A DNA stretch of 64,000 bases, taken from NCBI GenBank assembly GCA_964531105.1, contig CAZHFN010000010.1, forward strand, positions 1 through 64,000, in the 5' to 3' direction. The notes beneath the pieces are model-generated. The model saw nothing but the letters and a program-made list of their open reading frames with translations, had not been told where the DNA came from and did no database searches. Position numbers and translations under genes: made by a program. The DNA comes from UBA2256 sp964531105 (GTDB lineage Bacteria; Spirochaetota; Spirochaetia; Treponematales; Rectinemataceae). Of this stretch, positions 51,919-59,257 are shown in pieces (within the stretch, counting starts at the first letter, position 1; each line of letters begins with the position of its first letter).

Positions 51919-53973
51919 ATGGCATCGGTCATCATCGAGCGGCTTCAGCCCGGTAACTACGAGGAAGACTGTGCCGCCCTCCCGCGCGACTACGGCACCA
52001 GAGCATGGGAGGACCGACCCGAAGTGAGGGCGGTCAGGGCAGCGGTTTTTTCAGCCCTGGACGCGCTTAATGAGCGCTGCGGCATTGAGGCTAGGTTTAA
52101 AGACCGGCCAGTCCTTGTAAAACCCAACCTCGTCACCGTGTACCACGACATGGGACTGAAGCGGAAATCCTACCCCGAAACCACCGACCCCCGGGTGCTC
52201 GACGCAACGGTACTCTGGCTCGCCAGGCTGGCATCGGAAATCGTCATCGTGGAATCATCGGGCAGGGGAGCTCCTACCCGAGGCTCCTTTAAAGTGGCAG
52301 GCCTGGACCGGCTGGCGCGGCACCGGGGCTGTGGCCTGGTCGCCCTGGATGAAGAGCCTGTAGACCGCTATTTTCTGCCTAAGGCGAGCGTGCAGCAGGA
52401 AATCCTGGTGCCCCGGATTTTTTCCAGAGTTGTGCGCGGCGAGGCTGCCTATGTTTCGGTGCCAAAACTCAAGACCAACCTCTACACGGAAGTCACCCTC
52501 GGGTTCAAGAACGCCATGGGAGCCATCCCCTACAACCTGCGCCAGCGCGACCATAACTACAACATCGACCGCAAACTGGTCGAAATGCTCTACCTTTTCA
52601 AGCCCGACCTTGTCCTCATCGACGGAGTGGTCGGGGCGGAAGGCGAATGCCCCGCGCCTGTAGATCCCGTGGACTCACGGATGATCATCGCGGGCGACCA
52701 GAGCGTGGAAACCGATCGTGTAGCCACAAGACTCATGGGCTTCAACCCCGCCTCAATCAGGCTCATGCAGGTGGCGGACGAACTGGGCTTCGGGGACCCC
52801 GACAACGTTGAAATAATCGGCGACCAGAGCCCCCTCGCCTTCCGCCCCGCCGACACATCCCTCATCTCCGAGCGAATGCAAAGCGCCTTCCCTACGGTTA
52901 AAGTGCTCATCGGCATCGACAAGGGCTTACCAGGCAATAGCGCCAACCCCGCGGGCGACATCCCCGCAGGCGACATCGATCCTCAAGCTGTACAGGCTAT
53001 GGAAGCTTCCTGCAGAGGCGGTTGCGTCGCCACCACCCGCTTCGCCTTCGCGATGCTCGAGGCGGAGGGCGTTTCGATACAGCGAAATATCGTCGTCATA
53101 GTCGGCGCGGGCTTGAAAACAGGCGGTTGCGGCGCCAGCGAAGACGCTCGTGGTACCGGTAAAAGCACCAGCGAGAGCTGTGGCAGCCCGCTTTGGTACG
53201 ACTACCAGGGCAAGGCCTACGATTTGGATGCCATCAAGGCGCTTCCCGGCAAGAAAATGGCCGCAGGCTCCTGTTCGAAAATCCTAGCGCCCTCTGTGGA
53301 TCGGCACATAATCGGCTGCATGCCCATGCCCAACGCCCCGCACATGGTGCTCCACGAACTGAGCGGCCGGCCCTGCAGGATTATGTCGCTCAAAAACCGC
53401 AACCTCATTCCCATGCTGCTGGCCCTGCTCGGCCAACGCTCGGCCAGGCGAAGACTCATCAAAAAGGGCGAACGGCTCGATGTTCCCCTCGGGCTGGAGG
53501 AAAGCACGGCCGGGCCGCGCCTACCCCGCCCCGAAGAAGTTTCCCACGATTGGATCGAATGGCCGCTGCCTGCGTTGGGCGACACAGAGAAACGACAGCT
53601 TCTCGATTTTGAGGACGACGCGGCGCTCGCGGGCTTACGGGGCATGCTTGTCTTCAGAACAAAGGAAAAAATGCTCTGGCGCCTGCAGGCTGTATTGACG
53701 ATCATCGTCACACTGAGCCCCGCGTTGTGCGCCATCATATCGATGTCATTAGCTCCCGTGGCAGGCCTCGCGTGGCAGAGCTGGCTCGGCCTCTTCGCCG
53801 CCATCGAAGCGCTCCATGCCCTGGAAATTCCCGCCGCCCTCAAGGCAAGCCGAAGCTTTCATGAACGGCGCGGCTCGACATGGACCGGAGGCGCGCGTAC
53901 TAAGGCGATTGTCGGCACGCTGCTCACAGGCTATCCTTCATGGCTGCCGAAGAAACTGAAGGTTTTTGATTAA
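51919..53973 (+). CDS. Large DUF362 protein with Cys-rich middle and C-terminal membrane segments
   Basis: Protein of about 684 residues. The DUF362 part (about 1-290) shows VLVKPNLV, VPKLKTNLYTEVTLGFKNAMG and VLIDGVVGAEG. The middle part (about 330-480) has spaced Cys residues (CRGGC, GGCGAS, ESCGS, GSCSK, IGCMP), which could hold a metal or an iron-sulfur cluster, but no classical CxxCxxC ferredoxin motif. Two hydrophobic segments at about 590-645 anchor it. Function unknown. The ATG at 51919 was chosen as the first Met before conserved sequence, without a clear ribosome-binding site. It diverges from the EAL gene. Confidence 0.7.
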   Translation: MASVIIERLQPGNYEEDCAALPRDYGTRAWEDRPEVRAVRAAVFSALDALNERCGIEARFKDRPVLVKPNLVTVYHDMGLKRKSYPETTDPRVLDATVLWLARLASEIVIVESSGRGAPTRGSFKVAGLDRLARHRGCGLVALDEEPVDRYFLPKASVQQEILVPRIFSRVVRGEAAYVSVPKLKTNLYTEVTLGFKNAMGAIPYNLRQRDHNYNIDRKLVEMLYLFKPDLVLIDGVVGAEGECPAPVDPVDSRMIIAGDQSVETDRVATRLMGFNPASIRLMQVADELGFGDPDNVEIIGDQSPLAFRPADTSLISERMQSAFPTVKVLIGIDKGLPGNSANPAGDIPAGDIDPQAVQAMEASCRGGCVATTRFAFAMLEAEGVSIQRNIVVIVGAGLKTGGCGASEDARGTGKSTSESCGSPLWYDYQGKAYDLDAIKALPGKKMAAGSCSKILAPSVDRHIIGCMPMPNAPHMVLHELSGRPCRIMSLKNRNLIPMLLALLGQRSARRRLIKKGERLDVPLGLEESTAGPRLPRPEEVSHDWIEWPLPALGDTEKRQLLDFEDDAALAGLRGMLVFRTKEKMLWRLQAVLTIIVTLSPALCAIISMSLAPVAGLAWQSWLGLFAAIEALHALEIPAALKASRSFHERRGSTWTGGARTKAIVGTLLTGYPSWLPKKLKVFD

Positions 53974-53976
53974 GAC

Positions 53977-54210
53977 TTGGCCCAATACCCAGACAGTATT
54001 GAACAAGACCGGAACATTGGACATTTAGGCAAAAATGCGGAAAACCGCCTGGACGAAACGCTCTCGGGAATGAGAAAACTGGCGCGAACCCTGGGCTGGG
54101 ATATCGACTACAGCTGCGAGCATGAAGAGGCCGCCGAACGGGCATCGGCGAACATCACGCTTTCCGAAGCCATGCGCAATCCGCCGAAGGGATACCCCGC
54201 GAGAATGTAA
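53977..54210 (+). CDS. Small hypothetical ORF, possible gene-cassette ORF
   Basis: Open frame of 77 codons with a TTG start three bases after the DUF362 stop and no clear ribosome-binding site. The product is hydrophilic (ETLSGMRKLARTLGWD). No family was recognised. Its stop lies 15 bases before an attC-like hairpin, the arrangement of an integron gene cassette. It may equally be non-coding. Confidence 0.3.
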   Translation: MAQYPDSIEQDRNIGHLGKNAENRLDETLSGMRKLARTLGWDIDYSCEHEEAAERASANITLSEAMRNPPKGYPARM

Positions 54211-54225
54211 AGGCCGGCGGGCGCA

Positions 54226-54295
54226 GATAACGTCCAATCGCAACGGGGCAAAGCCGCATCACATCGCGGCCTTGCCCAGATGCGGCGGCGTTATC
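54226..54295 (+). other. attC-like imperfect hairpin (integron cassette site candidate)
   Basis: GATAACG (54226-54232) and CGTTATC (54289-54295) form inverted outer boxes. Inside, after an unpaired spacer, a second short paired block (CGCA/TGCG) is followed by GGGCAAAGCCGC (54246-54257) pairing with GCGGCCTTGCCC (54266-54277) with one mismatch, then a short loop. Outer boxes, spacer, inner boxes and imperfect stem are the architecture of attC sites, 70 bp in all. Confidence 0.35.
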
Positions 54296-54378
54296 GAGTT
54301 CTTCATGAATTGCTGCAATTTTTCTGAGCCGCACGTTACTTGCCGCGTTGGTCGATCGTTATAGTTGCAGGGGCAAAG

Positions 54379-55266
54379 ATGATTTTAAAATCAGAAGGGA
54401 AGCGATTCCAGTATGCGATTTTATTAGCGTCATTATATCTCATCGCCCAAGGTATAGATTTCAACCCCTTGCGGATTTTTTCTCCACTGTTGGGGATTAT
54501 TCCGACAACCCATAATATTTTCAACGATTTGCGTGGTGAAACAATATCGGCGATTAGAGAAAATTATACAAAGAGCGACAATGGAGAATTTGTAAAAAGC
54601 TCTGTTGATTTGAGTGTCATGCTTAATGCATTTCCCCATCTTAAAAAAAATCCCGGCATTTTTATTGTTGGTTATTATATGCACGATTTTATGGGAGGTA
54701 TGGGATTAGCCCTGCCTTATAAGATTCCTGATGCTGATCCGGCGCCTGCAGACAGCGGAAAGTATATGGATCATTTTCCAGACCGTTCGAATCTTTTTAA
54801 TAGTGATCCCGGTGAGGCATCGTTGCCAGCCAATTTTAAAAGAATACCACTAGAAAGCACCTTTGCCCTAGACGATTCGGACCAATCATTCATTGAGGCG
54901 GCCATCTTCTATAACGAAATGAATGCCTTTGGCGAGTACTGGCATACTGCGTTCTGGGGAACAGAGCGTATCATTTCGGGATTGGATAATACCGCATTGA
55001 TCAAGCGAATATCGGGCAAGGCTGATAAACCCCAGGCGTCCATATACGGCAGCATCGCAGATCACTTTAATATTCTTAAGTACCTATCCTGGAATCCAAA
55101 AGTGATCCACACCTGGGATTCAAAGGTCAAGGTTGTCTACTACACGTATTCCGGACATCTATCACACCATATAACCAGGCATACCCATGTCTTTTCACTT
55201 CCCAGCTACGAGCAAAAAACCGATCAGAAAACAATTCTTGAATTCGGCCAGGGGTACATTATGTAA
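54379..55266 (+). CDS. Hypothetical protein, unrecognised family
   Basis: Protein of 295 residues with one N-terminal hydrophobic segment (about residues 9-28, ILLASLYLIAQGIDF), then a mixed alpha/beta soluble part with ERIISGLDNTALIKRISG and a His-rich stretch near the end (SGHLSHHITRHTHVF). No family recognised. The base composition is lower in G+C than its left-hand neighbours, and an attC-like site lies upstream, so acquisition by transfer is likely. The ATG at 54379 is preceded by GCAGGGG. The His cluster could bind metal. Confidence 0.65.
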   Translation: MILKSEGKRFQYAILLASLYLIAQGIDFNPLRIFSPLLGIIPTTHNIFNDLRGETISAIRENYTKSDNGEFVKSSVDLSVMLNAFPHLKKNPGIFIVGYYMHDFMGGMGLALPYKIPDADPAPADSGKYMDHFPDRSNLFNSDPGEASLPANFKRIPLESTFALDDSDQSFIEAAIFYNEMNAFGEYWHTAFWGTERIISGLDNTALIKRISGKADKPQASIYGSIADHFNILKYLSWNPKVIHTWDSKVKVVYYTYSGHLSHHITRHTHVFSLPSYEQKTDQKTILEFGQGYIM

Positions 55267-55284
55267 CTGGATGCCCGCTACTGT

Positions 55285-56634
55285 TTATTCGTATAAAGCC
55301 AAATACTCTTGGACACGGCTTGCCAAAAAATATGGAAGACTGAGGAGGCGATAGGGCTTTCCTGCGGGCGTCCGGGTGGATTCCCAGGCAGGCTTACCCG
55401 CATAGAGTCGCACAGCGATAGGACAATCGGAAGTATCGATAAAAGAGTGGAGCGATCTGAGCGTGCCGCTTGTTCCCGACTTCACCTCTACGGGCAAAAG
55501 TCTTGATTGCCATTGAAGGATAAAATCCACTTCCGCGTTCGACTGTTTATTTTCACGCACCCAGAAATCAGGTTTTTTGAGGGATATGGAATTGGAGGCC
55601 ATAAGTTCCTGGGCGACGATGTGCTCCGATAGTATTCCTTTGTAGAGCTTGTTGAGATCCTGGATTCCGAAATACTGGGCTTGCAGACCAGCGGCATAGT
55701 TTAAAAGGCCGGTATCTACCATCTGAAGACGGGGCTTACGCTTTAAATCAGGAATCAATGGAAGCTTGACTGACGTAGAGGGATAGCGGAGGTACAGAAG
55801 CATGGCCCGTTCCAACGTTCGCAACGCGTTGCCCACTTCCCGCGACCTGTACGCAGAATTTCCGAAACGTTCGAAGGTTATGCGCTTTCCGGCCTCGAAC
55901 GCCGCCGTTTCTATCACATGACGAATGACGGTCACTTCGGTAGCGTTCTTGGCGTACTTGCTGACATCATCGGTATATGCAGTCAGCAGGCTCTGGAATA
56001 CTACAGCTAGACTGGATACATCGGGATTTTCTCTATAGCGGCTAACGACCTCAGGCATGCCTCCGATAAGCGTATAGAGATGGAATAATTCGAACAGGCG
56101 TCCTAAAGCCCACTCAGGAAAGGGTACTGTGGCCAGCATGCTTAAGGCTTCTTCCTCTCCCTGGGCCGAGAGAAATTCCGAGAAGCTTAAGGGGAAAAGA
56201 TAGCGGTACTCCACTCTCCCCACCGGAAAGCTGATTTTATGAGTATCCAGCATTATCTCGAGCAGCGATCCTGCGCCGATGACATAGAGCTCGGGGAACT
56301 GTTCGTAAAAATAGCGAAGTATAGCCACCGCTACCGGGGACTGCTGGATTTCGTCTATAAACAGAAGAGTCTGTCCGCGGCGCTGCGCCTTCTTCTCCAA
56401 AAAGATGCGCTGTAATGTAGCATCCGGCGACAGGGATCCATCGAACAAACGTCGATCGCCGGGCAAATCGAGATTGAGATATACGAATGAATCGAAGGAC
56501 TGTCCGAAGCGCTTGACTACCGTGGTCTTCCCCACCTGCCTCGCGCCCCGCAGCACCAGAGGTTTGCGCTGTTCAGATAATTTCCACGCTTCCAGATCCT
56601 TGAGGATGGTCCTATTGAATACCCTGGATTCCAT
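55285..56634 (-). CDS. AAA+ ATPase with DUF4143 domain
   Basis: P-loop ATPase of 449 residues. Walker A is LRGARQVGKTTVV (about 30), Walker B is TLLFIDEIQQS, and the C-terminal DUF4143 domain has a nuclease-like fold with NAEVDFILQ and LPVEVKSG, the E/D-x-K pattern of the PD-(D/E)xK superfamily. Such ATPases are widespread in accessory regions. Roles are unclear, with some suspected in toxin-antitoxin or stress function. The start is ATG at 56634 with AGGGG upstream; the in-frame ATG at 56664 lies within upstream repeats. Confidence 0.9.
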   Translation of the reverse strand: MESRVFNRTILKDLEAWKLSEQRKPLVLRGARQVGKTTVVKRFGQSFDSFVYLNLDLPGDRRLFDGSLSPDATLQRIFLEKKAQRRGQTLLFIDEIQQSPVAVAILRYFYEQFPELYVIGAGSLLEIMLDTHKISFPVGRVEYRYLFPLSFSEFLSAQGEEEALSMLATVPFPEWALGRLFELFHLYTLIGGMPEVVSRYRENPDVSSLAVVFQSLLTAYTDDVSKYAKNATEVTVIRHVIETAAFEAGKRITFERFGNSAYRSREVGNALRTLERAMLLYLRYPSTSVKLPLIPDLKRKPRLQMVDTGLLNYAAGLQAQYFGIQDLNKLYKGILSEHIVAQELMASNSISLKKPDFWVRENKQSNAEVDFILQWQSRLLPVEVKSGTSGTLRSLHSFIDTSDCPIAVRLYAGKPAWESTRTPAGKPYRLLSLPYFLASRVQEYLALYE

Positions 56635-56657
56635 AGCGTACCCCTGTCTTGCAGGAT

Positions 56658-56751
56658 TTGTCATAAAGTCTAGGCAATTTTACGCCTTTCTTGTAATGAA
56701 GTCTAGGCAATTTAGCGCTATTTTGTCACAAAGTAGGGGCAATATGAAGAA
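56658..56751. repeat. Three tandem direct repeats upstream of the DUF4143 ATPase
   Basis: Units begin at 56658, 56691 and 56723 (spacing 33 and 32 bp). The common core is AAGTCTAGGCAATTT with TTGT in front. The third is degenerate (AAGTAGGGGCAATAT). They cover the promoter region of the ATPase gene and may be an operator array or iteron-like sites. Confidence 0.75.
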
Positions 56752-56756
56752 AAGCC

Positions 56757-57152
56757 CTATTTCCAGTCTTCGAGTTTCAGGTTTTGGATTCGGGAAAACT
56801 CCGCGGTGTTGTTCGTAACCAGGATAAGGTTTTTAGAGATAGCCTGGGCGGCGATGAGCATGTCGTAGGGGCCGATGAGGCTGCCGCTACGCTTCAAATA
56901 CGAGCGGATGCGGCCGAATTCTTCGGCATCGTCGTCATCAAAGTTGAGAAGGGAGAAAGGGGCGATGAACTGGGTCAGCGAAATCCGATTCTTCTCTATG
57001 TTCTGGCTGTTGTACACGCCGTACTGAAGCTCCGCCAAAGTGATGCTCGATAGGTATACCTTTTCCTTTATCGCTTGACGCAGCCGTTGCAGCACCTGGA
57101 GAGGCTTTCCATTCTTGATGAAGATGCAGATATTGGTATCCAGCAGATACAT
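56757..57152 (-). CDS. vapC: VapC toxin, PIN-domain ribonuclease
   Basis: PIN-domain RNase of 131 residues. The acidic set is Asp in YLLDTNICIF, Glu in ITLAELQYG, Asp in GPYDMLIAAQA and NTAEF. This is the classic VapC/MvpT type that cuts initiator tRNA in enterics. It starts on the last base of vapB (TAATG), so the pair is translationally coupled. Confidence 0.93.
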   Translation of the reverse strand: MYLLDTNICIFIKNGKPLQVLQRLRQAIKEKVYLSSITLAELQYGVYNSQNIEKNRISLTQFIAPFSLLNFDDDDAEEFGRIRSYLKRSGSLIGPYDMLIAAQAISKNLILVTNNTAEFSRIQNLKLEDWK

Positions 57153-57382
57153 TAAAGACCGTCCCGTTCCTGCATGGCAGGCTGCTCTCGTCCTTCCTGG
57201 ACAAAATCGTCGGTAAACCCGTTAAGCCCATGCAGAAAGGTTTCCCATTCCTGTCCCTTGGGGTAGAGGATCACGGATGAGCCTACCTTCTGGATGAGCA
57301 CTTCGGTGCCTTCAAAATTGAATTCTTTAGGCAGGCGCACCGCCTGGCTACGTCCATTCTTGAACAATTTAGCTGTCTGCAT
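57152..57382 (-). CDS. vapB: VapB antitoxin (AbrB fold)
   Basis: Swapped-hairpin AbrB-fold antitoxin of 76 residues: TAKLFKNGRSQAVRLPKEF is the DNA-binding signature of MvpA/VapB. The C-terminal part would neutralise VapC. The start is ATG at 57382 with GGAGG six bases upstream. An overlapping palindromic operator lies over its promoter. Confidence 0.93.
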   Translation of the reverse strand: MQTAKLFKNGRSQAVRLPKEFNFEGTEVLIQKVGSSVILYPKGQEWETFLHGLNGFTDDFVQEGREQPAMQERDGL

Positions 57383-57402
57383 GGTAAGCCTCCACACAAA
57401 CA

Positions 57403-57431
57403 AGAATATATCGTGATATATACCAAGTCAA
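57403..57431 (-). promoter_or_regulatory. vapBC promoter with palindromic operator
   Basis: On the minus strand, TTGACT (57426-57431) and TATTCT (57403-57408) are 17 bp apart. The perfect palindrome ATATATC-GT-GATATAT (57406-57421) overlaps the -10 box, the usual site for VapBC autorepression. Confidence 0.6.
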
Positions 57432-57471
57432 GTCAACACCAGCAATACTTATTTGACGCCGATGATAAAGT

Positions 57472-57560
57472 GCATAAAATCCAATAATCCGCAACTATGC
57501 TGCGAAAAAACCCATAAAATCCGCAGGATAGCTGCGGAAAAACGTAGGATTTCCGCAACA
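57472..57560. repeat. Imperfect direct repeats in the gap before the AbrB-WYL operon
   Basis: CATAAAATCC occurs at 57473-57482 and 57513-57522. Both copies are followed by CCGCA(n)GCTGCGGAAAAAC-like sequence, a small hairpin, and a third partial unit (TTTCCGCAACAGC) ends near 57560. This 487-bp gap (57383-57869) otherwise holds the vapB promoter, a truncated HTH gene and the next promoter. Function unknown. Confidence 0.5.
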
Positions 57561-57625
57561 GCTAGTCAGCAGCCGTACTACTCCGCTGGGCCAAGAGCTA
57601 ATTTGGGAAGTATCGATCTTCTGCT

Positions 57626-57814
57626 TTAAGCGATGCGCACTTCGAGTCGTTTTCCCAATGCTCGCGCTACGCGCTGCAATGTCTTGACGGTTGGATTCCC
57701 CTTAGCTGGATTCTCAAGCCTCTGATACGCCTGATATGACAGACCCAAACGGGCAGCGATTTCTGATTGGGATCTATCGTCAAGAAAAATGCAACCGGCT
57801 ATGGTACCTAGAGA
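57626..57814 (-). pseudogene. 5'-truncated HTH (HicB/XRE-like) antitoxin gene
   Basis: On the minus strand an open frame of 62 codons without a start codon encodes an intact helix-turn-helix: DRSQSEIAARLGLSYQAYQR, then PTVKTLQRVARALGKRLEVR and a stop at 57626. This is typical of the C-terminal HTH of HicB-family antitoxins. An in-frame TAG at 57815-57817 closes the frame, and the N-terminal half is missing where the promoter of the AbrB-WYL operon now lies. It looks like a remnant of a toxin-antitoxin pair. Confidence 0.7.
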
Positions 57815-57821
57815 CTAAAAC

Positions 57822-57850
57822 TTGACACTCCCTATCGGTGAGGCTAGGGT
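57822..57850 (+). promoter_or_regulatory. Putative promoter of the AbrB-WYL operon
   Basis: TTGACA (57822-57827) and TAGGGT (57845-57850) are spaced 17 bp, about 20 bp before the AbrB-like start codon. The -10 match is weak. Confidence 0.45.
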
Positions 57851-57869
57851 AAAAGAGGGGGACCAATCG

Positions 57870-58076
57870 ATGCCGACCGTCACCGTATCGAGCAAATTCC
57901 AAGTCGTAATTCCAAAAGAAATAAGGAAGGCCCTAGGCTTGCGGGCAGGCGTCGAACTGGAGGTATTCATCTCTGGATCGCGAATCGAGCTTATCCCTCT
58001 CCAACCGATAAATACGCTCAAGGGAACCTTCCATGACATCGATACCGATATCCAGCGAGAAGAAGGTAGCCCATGA
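57870..58076 (+). CDS. AbrB/MazE-fold DNA-binding protein (antitoxin-like)
   Basis: Small AbrB-type swapped-hairpin protein of 68 residues, with the signature VTVSSKFQVVIPKEIRKALGL at the N-terminus. The C-terminal tail (DIDTDIQREEG) resembles VapB tails that hold PIN toxins. No toxin follows. Instead it overlaps a WYL-domain regulator by four bases. GGGGG precedes the ATG at 57870. It may have lost its toxin or form a two-part regulator. Confidence 0.85.
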   Translation: MPTVTVSSKFQVVIPKEIRKALGLRAGVELEVFISGSRIELIPLQPINTLKGTFHDIDTDIQREEGSP

Positions 58077-59047
58077 GCCAGACTGAGAGGATTTTCTATG
58101 TGGACAGGGAGATTCGCGAAGGCAGAGGGGCGACGATAGCCGATGTGGCCGAGCGCTTCGAGGTGTCGGAGCGGCAGGTTAAGAGGGATATAGAATACAT
58201 GAGGGATAGGCTCGGGGCGCCCATAGAATGGGATGCCAAGCGCAGGCGCTATGTCTACCGCGAGCCCTGGGAGAGCCTGGCGGCGGCGGACGAAAAGTCG
58301 CTGTTCGCCATTTCCTTCCTCACGTCGATTCTATCGGAATACGCCTATGTGCCCGTGCTGTCGAACGAGCTCATCGGCTTTTTAGAGGGGAAGATTTCGC
58401 GGCGCTACGAGCGCATCGCCGACAGGGTGAGCTACGAGCTACCCACGATCGAGCGGATAGGCAACTCAATCGCCTACACCCTCTGCCAGGCCTTGGTGGA
58501 CCAGGCTGCACTCCACATCGAGTATCTGGACTCCAAGGGTGAAAAGAGCAGCCGCGTGATTCTCCCGGCTCACCTGATCAACTACTCAGGTAAATGGTAC
58601 TGCATAGCCCGGGATTCCAAGTCTTTGGAACTCAGGACCTTCTCGGTTGCCCGGATGGAGGCGGCCAAGGAGATCCTCAATCCCAGCCCCGACCTGGTTT
58701 TACCCACAAAGGAAGAGATCGAAAAGCACCTGTCGTCGTCCTACGGAATATTCAAGGGCGAACCTATCGGCAGGGCTTCTTTGCGCTTCACCGGGGGAGC
58801 GGCCAGGGCGATTCGGCATCAGGAATGGCACAGGGAACAGTCCATCCAGGAATCATCAGCCCCGGACGGAAGCCTTGTGGTGGACTTGAGCCTTCCGGTG
58901 CACGACTGGACCGAGATTCTGGGTCGTGCCCTGCGCTGCGGAGCCACCTGCGAAGTCCTTGCGCCTCATGAGTTCAGGGAACGATGGGTTTCGGAAATCC
59001 GCAGGATGGCCGAGCTAACGAAGGACCCCACTAAAGTGACACAGTAA
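58073..59047 (+). CDS. WYL-domain transcriptional regulator
   Basis: Regulator of 324 residues. A DeoR-like HTH covers about 1-60 (TIADVAERFEVSERQVKRDIEYM), the WYL ligand-sensing domain about 135-205 (LHIEYLDSKGE ... GKWYCIARD, with the RTF motif), and a C-terminal WCX domain from about 215. WYL proteins often control phage-defence or DNA-damage genes and may sense nucleic-acid ligands. It is translationally coupled to the AbrB-like gene, and a tandem palindromic site follows it, in front of the next gene. Confidence 0.9.
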   Translation: MSQTERIFYVDREIREGRGATIADVAERFEVSERQVKRDIEYMRDRLGAPIEWDAKRRRYVYREPWESLAAADEKSLFAISFLTSILSEYAYVPVLSNELIGFLEGKISRRYERIADRVSYELPTIERIGNSIAYTLCQALVDQAALHIEYLDSKGEKSSRVILPAHLINYSGKWYCIARDSKSLELRTFSVARMEAAKEILNPSPDLVLPTKEEIEKHLSSSYGIFKGEPIGRASLRFTGGAARAIRHQEWHREQSIQESSAPDGSLVVDLSLPVHDWTEILGRALRCGATCEVLAPHEFRERWVSEIRRMAELTKDPTKVTQ

Positions 59048-59099
59048 CTATCTTTATAGAATGAATTTAATTCACTTTGTTCAATTAAGCTTGTTTTTT

Positions 59100-59159
59100 C
59101 ATGCTTAATGTGACGTTTTAAGCATATTTTTCCATGCTTACTTTGACATTTTATGCATG
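59100..59159. promoter_or_regulatory. Tandem palindromic operator candidate downstream of the WYL gene
   Basis: Two copies of a 27-bp sequence start at 59100 and 59133 (33 bp apart, about three helical turns), agreeing at about 22 positions. Copy one is an inverted repeat, ATGCTTAA (59101-59108) / TTAAGCAT (59118-59125). Copy two has CATGC/GCATG ends (59133-59137/59155-59159). A short GGGACAC/GTGTCCC hairpin follows at 59201-59217. The WYL protein is the obvious candidate binder. Confidence 0.6.
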
Positions 59160-59257
59160 AGGCTACTATCGTTATCTAATAGCCAAAATAATTTCTTGCC
59201 GGGACACTCTGTGTCCCTCCTCCAGGTGTAGTGTGTACACAGCAGGGAGGGACTTCC

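Noticed and set aside
54379..55266. His-rich C-terminal stretch as a proof of a metalloenzyme
   Set aside because: No spacing typical of a known metal site; kept only as a remark.
56658..56751. CRISPR array
   Set aside because: Only three units, 32-33 bp apart, with the spacer part also similar, and no cas genes. These are tandem direct repeats.
59100..59159. CRISPR-like or iteron origin repeats
   Set aside because: Only two copies and each is palindromic; a regulator operator is the simpler reading, with no replication gene close by.
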